Assembly (NCBI GenBank): GCA_009668925.1
Contig: SBEK01000076.1
Span: forward strand, 1-17,574
DNA: 17,574 bases
Direction: 5' to 3'
Source of the DNA: Deltaproteobacteria bacterium
GTDB taxonomy: Bacteria; Desulfobacterota; Syntrophia; Syntrophales; Smithellaceae
Made by a program: the position numbers and the translations under genes. Under the pieces are notes generated by a model, which saw nothing but the letters and a program-made list of their open reading frames with translations, did not search any database and was not told the DNA's origin. How positions within the stretch are numbered: position 1 is the stretch's first letter; every line of letters starts with the position of its first letter. Below, piece after piece: positions 14,308 through 17,574 of this stretch.

Positions 14308-15804
14308 CTATTTGCGCTTTTTAGCGAGCGCTTCCCGGTCGCCGCCGCTCATGCCGGCGATGTATTTCACCAGCTTCTTGCGGGACTCGATGTCGTACTG
14401 CGTCGTGATGGCGATCTGCTCCATGATCGGCGAGCCGCCGCCGTGGTAGTTGCCCACGTTCGCGATGCCGCCGGACGCGGAGCACAGACCGTCTCCCAGA
14501 TATCTCCAGAACTGGGCCTGATCTTCAGCCGACATATTGGGGTTGCGCTTCGTGTATTTCAAAAGCGCTTCGCCGGTGGCCGGATTGGCAAAATCCTTCT
14601 CATGCGGGAAGGTCGCCGTGACGCCGCCGGAGATGTCGCAGAGGATTTCCGCTTCGCGCCAGACCGCTTCACCCGACAGGCAGCGGCCGACGTTGCAGTA
14701 AATGGAATGCGGAATGTAGGAACCGGGTCCGTAGGGAACAAACCCGACACCGGGAACATAAACTTCCGCCTTGCCCAGATCGGAGGCGGTATACCCCGCA
14801 GCGTAACCCAGCTCGATGACCATAATGAGCTCGGCCAGTTTCTCGCGGACATGCGATTCCTTGTGGATGTTGTTCACTTCGGCGGCCAGAGCGGCCGTTC
14901 CCAGAATCATGTCGCCGATGGCGGGCTTGCAGCCGGAGTAGGAGTGGCGGTGGAACAAAGCGAACAGAAGCGCGCAGGCGCCGCCGTGCTGATATTCGCC
15001 GGCCAGGAAAACGCGTTCCCACGGAACAAAACAATTCTCAAAGATCATGTAAGAGTCGGTCGCACCCGGCATAAAGCCGCGTTTGTAATGCTCACGGGGG
15101 CGCAGGTTGTGGATCGTCGTCACCTGCTTCAAACCGTCCCAGTCGCCCGGTACGGCAAACGCCACGGCGTAGTCCTTGTCTTCCTTGCGCAGCGCGCGGG
15201 TGGGAACGACCAGAACTTCATCGGCCACGGAGGCTTCGGAAATGTGGACCTTGCAGCCTTCCACCACGATGCCGTCCTTCAGCCGTTCCTTGATGTGCAC
15301 ATAGGCGCCGGGATTGGGCTGTTCGGCCGGACGCAGCATCCGGTCGCCCTTCACGTCCGTCTGCGCGCAGCAGCCGATTAAATCTTCCTTCTGGAAGCGG
15401 GTGAGCCATTTCTTGAAGTTTTCATGATACTGGGTGGCGCCGTTGTTCAGCTTGTCCGCTTCGTAGGAAACATTGTAAATCGCGTTCGTACCGTCGATGC
15501 CCATGCAGCGCTGAATGCAGCCGCCGACTTTCTGGCACAGCATGCGGGTCATGTCTTGTTTCTTATGCAGATCGTCCGTGTTCTGATGAATGTGCGTGTA
15601 GCGGTTGATCCGCTCGCCGGTCAGGTGCGAAATCGCCGTGCACAGGTCCTGGTTTTCGGGTTTGGCCGCTTCATCATAGGTGGTGCCGATGGTGTTGAGG
15701 CAGTCCATCTGCAGTTCGTCGTCGCGGTCGATCAATTGCCCGTCAAAATAAATGTTCCGTTTCATTTTGGAGAGGCCTTTAATGTAATCTTGCTTTGTTC
15801 TCAT
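14308..15804 (-). CDS. 4-hydroxybutyryl-CoA dehydratase family protein (HpaB/AbfD superfamily), array copy 1
   Basis: This 498-aa protein belongs to the 4-hydroxyphenylacetate 3-hydroxylase/4-hydroxybutyryl-CoA dehydratase superfamily. Residues matching the cluster ligands of Clostridium AbfD (C99, C103, H292, C299) appear with identical internal spacing as C96-I-Q-R-C100 and H285-x6-C292. The intervening Gln (Q98), the Tyr four residues after the ligand His (Y289) and the Lys after the last Cys (K293) are also present. It therefore more likely performs an FAD/[4Fe-4S] radical dehydration of a hydroxyacyl-CoA than a flavin monooxygenase reaction; the exact substrate is unknown. GAAAGGA (15812-15818) lies 7 nt before ATG 15804. 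It is identical in protein sequence to copy 2 through residue 494, then ends KKRK instead of PKKAK. It is the last unit of a head-to-tail array, with a terminator hairpin between it and the upstream copy. Confidence 0.85.
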   Translation of the reverse strand: MRTKQDYIKGLSKMKRNIYFDGQLIDRDDELQMDCLNTIGTTYDEAAKPENQDLCTAISHLTGERINRYTHIHQNTDDLHKKQDMTRMLCQKVGGCIQRCMGIDGTNAIYNVSYEADKLNNGATQYHENFKKWLTRFQKEDLIGCCAQTDVKGDRMLRPAEQPNPGAYVHIKERLKDGIVVEGCKVHISEASVADEVLVVPTRALRKEDKDYAVAFAVPGDWDGLKQVTTIHNLRPREHYKRGFMPGATDSYMIFENCFVPWERVFLAGEYQHGGACALLFALFHRHSYSGCKPAIGDMILGTAALAAEVNNIHKESHVREKLAELIMVIELGYAAGYTASDLGKAEVYVPGVGFVPYGPGSYIPHSIYCNVGRCLSGEAVWREAEILCDISGGVTATFPHEKDFANPATGEALLKYTKRNPNMSAEDQAQFWRYLGDGLCSASGGIANVGNYHGGGSPIMEQIAITTQYDIESRKKLVKYIAGMSGGDREALAKKRK

Positions 15805-15839
15805 GGCGCCATCCTTTCTCTTGAATGATTTCGATAATT

Positions 15840-15868
15840 AAAGAGGCCTGAACATTTCAGGCCTCTTT
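15840..15868 (-). terminator. Terminator-like hairpin in the spacer between array copies 2 and 1
   Basis: AAAGAGGCCTGAA pairs perfectly with TTCAGGCCTCTTT around a 3-nt loop. It lies 13 nt after the stop of copy 2 and about 35 nt before the start of copy 1. On the minus strand the stem ends in TTT followed by AATTAT. Confidence 0.65.
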
Positions 15869-15881
15869 CTTATCGTTTACC

Positions 15882-17381
15882 TTATTTCGCTTTCTTGGGA
15901 GCCAGTGCTTCCCGGTCGCCGCCGCTCATGCCGGCGATGTATTTCACCAGCTTCTTGCGGGACTCGATGTCGTACTGCGTCGTGATGGCGATCTGCTCCA
16001 TGATCGGCGAGCCGCCGCCGTGGTAGTTGCCCACGTTCGCGATGCCGCCGGACGCGGAGCACAGACCGTCTCCCAGATATCTCCAGAACTGGGCCTGATC
16101 TTCAGCCGACATATTGGGGTTGCGCTTCGTGTATTTCAAAAGCGCTTCGCCGGTGGCCGGATTGGCAAAATCCTTCTCATGCGGGAAGGTCGCCGTGACG
16201 CCGCCGGAGATGTCGCAGAGGATTTCCGCTTCGCGCCAGACCGCTTCACCCGACAGGCAGCGGCCGACGTTGCAGTAAATGGAATGCGGAATGTAGGAAC
16301 CGGGTCCGTAGGGAACAAACCCGACACCGGGAACATAAACTTCCGCCTTGCCCAGATCGGAGGCGGTATACCCCGCAGCGTAACCCAGCTCGATGACCAT
16401 AATGAGCTCGGCCAGTTTCTCGCGGACATGCGATTCCTTGTGGATGTTGTTCACTTCGGCGGCCAGAGCGGCCGTTCCCAGAATCATGTCGCCGATGGCG
16501 GGCTTGCAGCCGGAGTAGGAGTGGCGGTGGAACAAAGCGAACAGAAGCGCGCAGGCGCCGCCGTGCTGATATTCGCCGGCCAGGAAAACGCGTTCCCACG
16601 GAACAAAACAATTCTCAAAGATCATGTAAGAGTCGGTCGCACCCGGCATAAAGCCGCGTTTGTAATGCTCACGGGGGCGCAGGTTGTGGATCGTCGTCAC
16701 CTGCTTCAAACCGTCCCAGTCGCCCGGTACGGCAAACGCCACGGCGTAGTCCTTGTCTTCCTTGCGCAGCGCGCGGGTGGGAACGACCAGAACTTCATCG
16801 GCCACGGAGGCTTCGGAAATGTGGACCTTGCAGCCTTCCACCACGATGCCGTCCTTCAGCCGTTCCTTGATGTGCACATAGGCGCCGGGATTGGGCTGTT
16901 CGGCCGGACGCAGCATCCGGTCGCCCTTCACGTCCGTCTGCGCGCAGCAGCCGATTAAATCTTCCTTCTGGAAGCGGGTGAGCCATTTCTTGAAGTTTTC
17001 ATGATACTGGGTGGCGCCGTTGTTCAGCTTGTCCGCTTCGTAGGAAACATTGTAAATCGCGTTCGTACCGTCGATGCCCATGCAGCGCTGAATGCAGCCG
17101 CCGACTTTCTGGCACAGCATGCGGGTCATGTCTTGTTTCTTATGCAGATCGTCCGTGTTCTGATGAATGTGCGTGTAGCGGTTGATCCGCTCGCCGGTCA
17201 GGTGCGAAATCGCCGTGCACAGGTCCTGGTTTTCGGGTTTGGCCGCTTCATCATAGGTGGTGCCGATGGTGTTGAGGCAGTCCATCTGCAGTTCGTCGTC
17301 GCGGTCGATCAATTGCCCGTCAAAATAAATGTTCCGTTTCATTTTGGAGAGGCCTTTAATGTAATCTTGCTTTGTTCTCAT
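15882..17381 (-). CDS. 4-hydroxybutyryl-CoA dehydratase family protein, array copy 2
   Basis: A 499-aa protein, the same as copy 1 for residues 1-494, with the same four cluster ligands (C96, C100, H285, C292); it ends in PKKAK. By eye the nucleotide sequences also agree throughout the shared region, and the same 77-bp leader with GAAAGGA (17389-17395) precedes ATG 17381. The start-to-start distance to copy 1 is 1577 bp. Such identity points to very recent duplication or ongoing gene conversion. The hairpin at 17417-17445 separates it from the next copy upstream, so each copy may be transcribed as its own unit or by read-through. A homologous array of this enzyme would raise gene dosage of one dehydration step, perhaps in fermentation or syntrophic acid degradation (inference). 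Confidence 0.85.
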   Translation of the reverse strand: MRTKQDYIKGLSKMKRNIYFDGQLIDRDDELQMDCLNTIGTTYDEAAKPENQDLCTAISHLTGERINRYTHIHQNTDDLHKKQDMTRMLCQKVGGCIQRCMGIDGTNAIYNVSYEADKLNNGATQYHENFKKWLTRFQKEDLIGCCAQTDVKGDRMLRPAEQPNPGAYVHIKERLKDGIVVEGCKVHISEASVADEVLVVPTRALRKEDKDYAVAFAVPGDWDGLKQVTTIHNLRPREHYKRGFMPGATDSYMIFENCFVPWERVFLAGEYQHGGACALLFALFHRHSYSGCKPAIGDMILGTAALAAEVNNIHKESHVREKLAELIMVIELGYAAGYTASDLGKAEVYVPGVGFVPYGPGSYIPHSIYCNVGRCLSGEAVWREAEILCDISGGVTATFPHEKDFANPATGEALLKYTKRNPNMSAEDQAQFWRYLGDGLCSASGGIANVGNYHGGGSPIMEQIAITTQYDIESRKKLVKYIAGMSGGDREALAPKKAK

Positions 17382-17416
17382 GGCGCCATCCTTTCTCTTG
17401 AATGATTTCGATAATT

Positions 17417-17445
17417 AAAGAGGCCTGAACATTTCAGGCCTCTTT
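17417..17445 (-). terminator. Terminator-like hairpin in the spacer between array copies 3 and 2
   Basis: Exact repeat of the 13-bp-stem hairpin at 15840-15868, displaced by 1577 bp, 13 nt past the stop codon of the partial third copy. Confidence 0.65.
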
Positions 17446-17458
17446 CTTATCGTTTACC

Positions 17459-17574
17459 TTATTTCGCTTTCTTGGGAGCCAGTGCTTCCCGGTCGCCGCC
17501 GCTCATGCCGGCGATGTATTTCACCAGCTTCTTGCGGGATTCGATGTCGTACTGCGTCGTGATGGCGATCTGCT
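17459..17574 (-). CDS. 4-hydroxybutyryl-CoA dehydratase family protein, array copy 3 (cut by window edge)
   Basis: Only the last 37 codons and the stop lie inside the window. The reading frame ends in PKKAK as in copy 2. One silent difference is visible: at 17540 the base is T where copies 1 and 2 have C, giving a GAA instead of a GAG glutamate codon. This shows that at least three units exist, or that the assembly ended inside the repeat. Nothing can be said about its catalytic residues. Confidence 0.8.
   Translation of the reverse strand, partial: QIAITTQYDIESRKKLVKYIAGMSGGDREALAPKKAK

Larger units (their letters stand above)
14308..17574 (-). repeat. Head-to-tail tandem array of the dehydratase gene, 1577-bp period
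   Basis: Unit boundaries recur at exactly 1577 bp: start codons at 15804 and 17381, stop codons of copies 2 and 3 at 15882 and 17459, spacer hairpins at 15840 and 17417. Each unit contains the gene plus a 77-bp spacer with terminator hairpin and ribosome site. The left end of the array has a divergent last few codons; the right end lies outside the window. Confidence 0.9.

Noticed and set aside
14299..15381. Long plus-strand open frame opposite the dehydratase, repeated in copy 2
   Set aside because: Antisense shadow; its repetition only reflects the tandem duplication. It is useful only as support for nucleotide-level identity of the copies.
14308..17574. Transposon or IS-mediated duplication of the dehydratase gene
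   Set aside because: No transposase, terminal inverted repeats or target duplications border the units; the 1577-bp direct-repeat pattern fits homologous recombination.

Overview
The window looks like chromosomal DNA from a Gram-negative, probably strictly anaerobic bacterium. My best guess is a syntrophic or sulfate-reducing deltaproteobacterium (Desulfobacterota, Syntrophus/Smithella-like). This is inferred from the high-GC coding style, an outer-membrane beta-barrel protein, two acyl-CoA ligases, a hybrid histidine kinase with an HDFNN H-box, and especially a [4Fe-4S]/FAD dehydratase of the 4-hydroxybutyryl-CoA dehydratase type. No taxonomic marker gene is present, so the assignment is tentative. 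I found no tRNA, rRNA, CRISPR array, integrase or transposase.

Left part, + strand (1-4950). An FMN-dependent nitronate monooxygenase/FabK-like enzyme comes first. After a hairpin-rich gap there is a tight set: a histidine phosphatase, a (p)ppGpp-synthetase-domain protein fused to TPR repeats, and a DUF3187 outer-membrane protein. A gap with a 14-bp palindrome and a sigma70-like promoter leads to a secreted thioredoxin-fold (YtfJ-like) protein, closed by a clear intrinsic terminator.

Middle part, - strand (5078-13540). Two class I acyl-CoA ligases follow. The one at 5078-6532 has a good promoter but lacks the catalytic-lysine (A10) motif at its C-terminus; the one at 6969-8573 is complete. 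About 1 kb without a recognisable gene follows, holding a 107-nt inverted-repeat structure. Then come a short DnaJ-like co-chaperone, a YtxH-domain protein with a palindromic operator-like site upstream, a YkgJ-family cysteine-cluster protein and a membrane-bound PAS-PAS hybrid histidine kinase. A small YheU-family (UPF0270) gene lies on the + strand.

Right part, - strand (14308-17574). Two essentially identical full copies of a 4-hydroxybutyryl-CoA dehydratase-family gene, plus the 3' end of a third, are arranged head to tail with a 1577-bp period. Each spacer carries the same 77 bp with a terminator hairpin. The array runs off the right edge, so its true copy number cannot be seen.

Themes: acyl-CoA metabolism (two ligases and the amplified dehydratase), stringent-response or stress signalling (alarmone synthetase-TPR, J-protein, YtxH, hybrid kinase) and envelope proteins. 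The most notable points are the near-perfect tandem amplification, the acyl-CoA ligase that has lost its A10 motif, and the phosphatase/alarmone synthetase-TPR pair.
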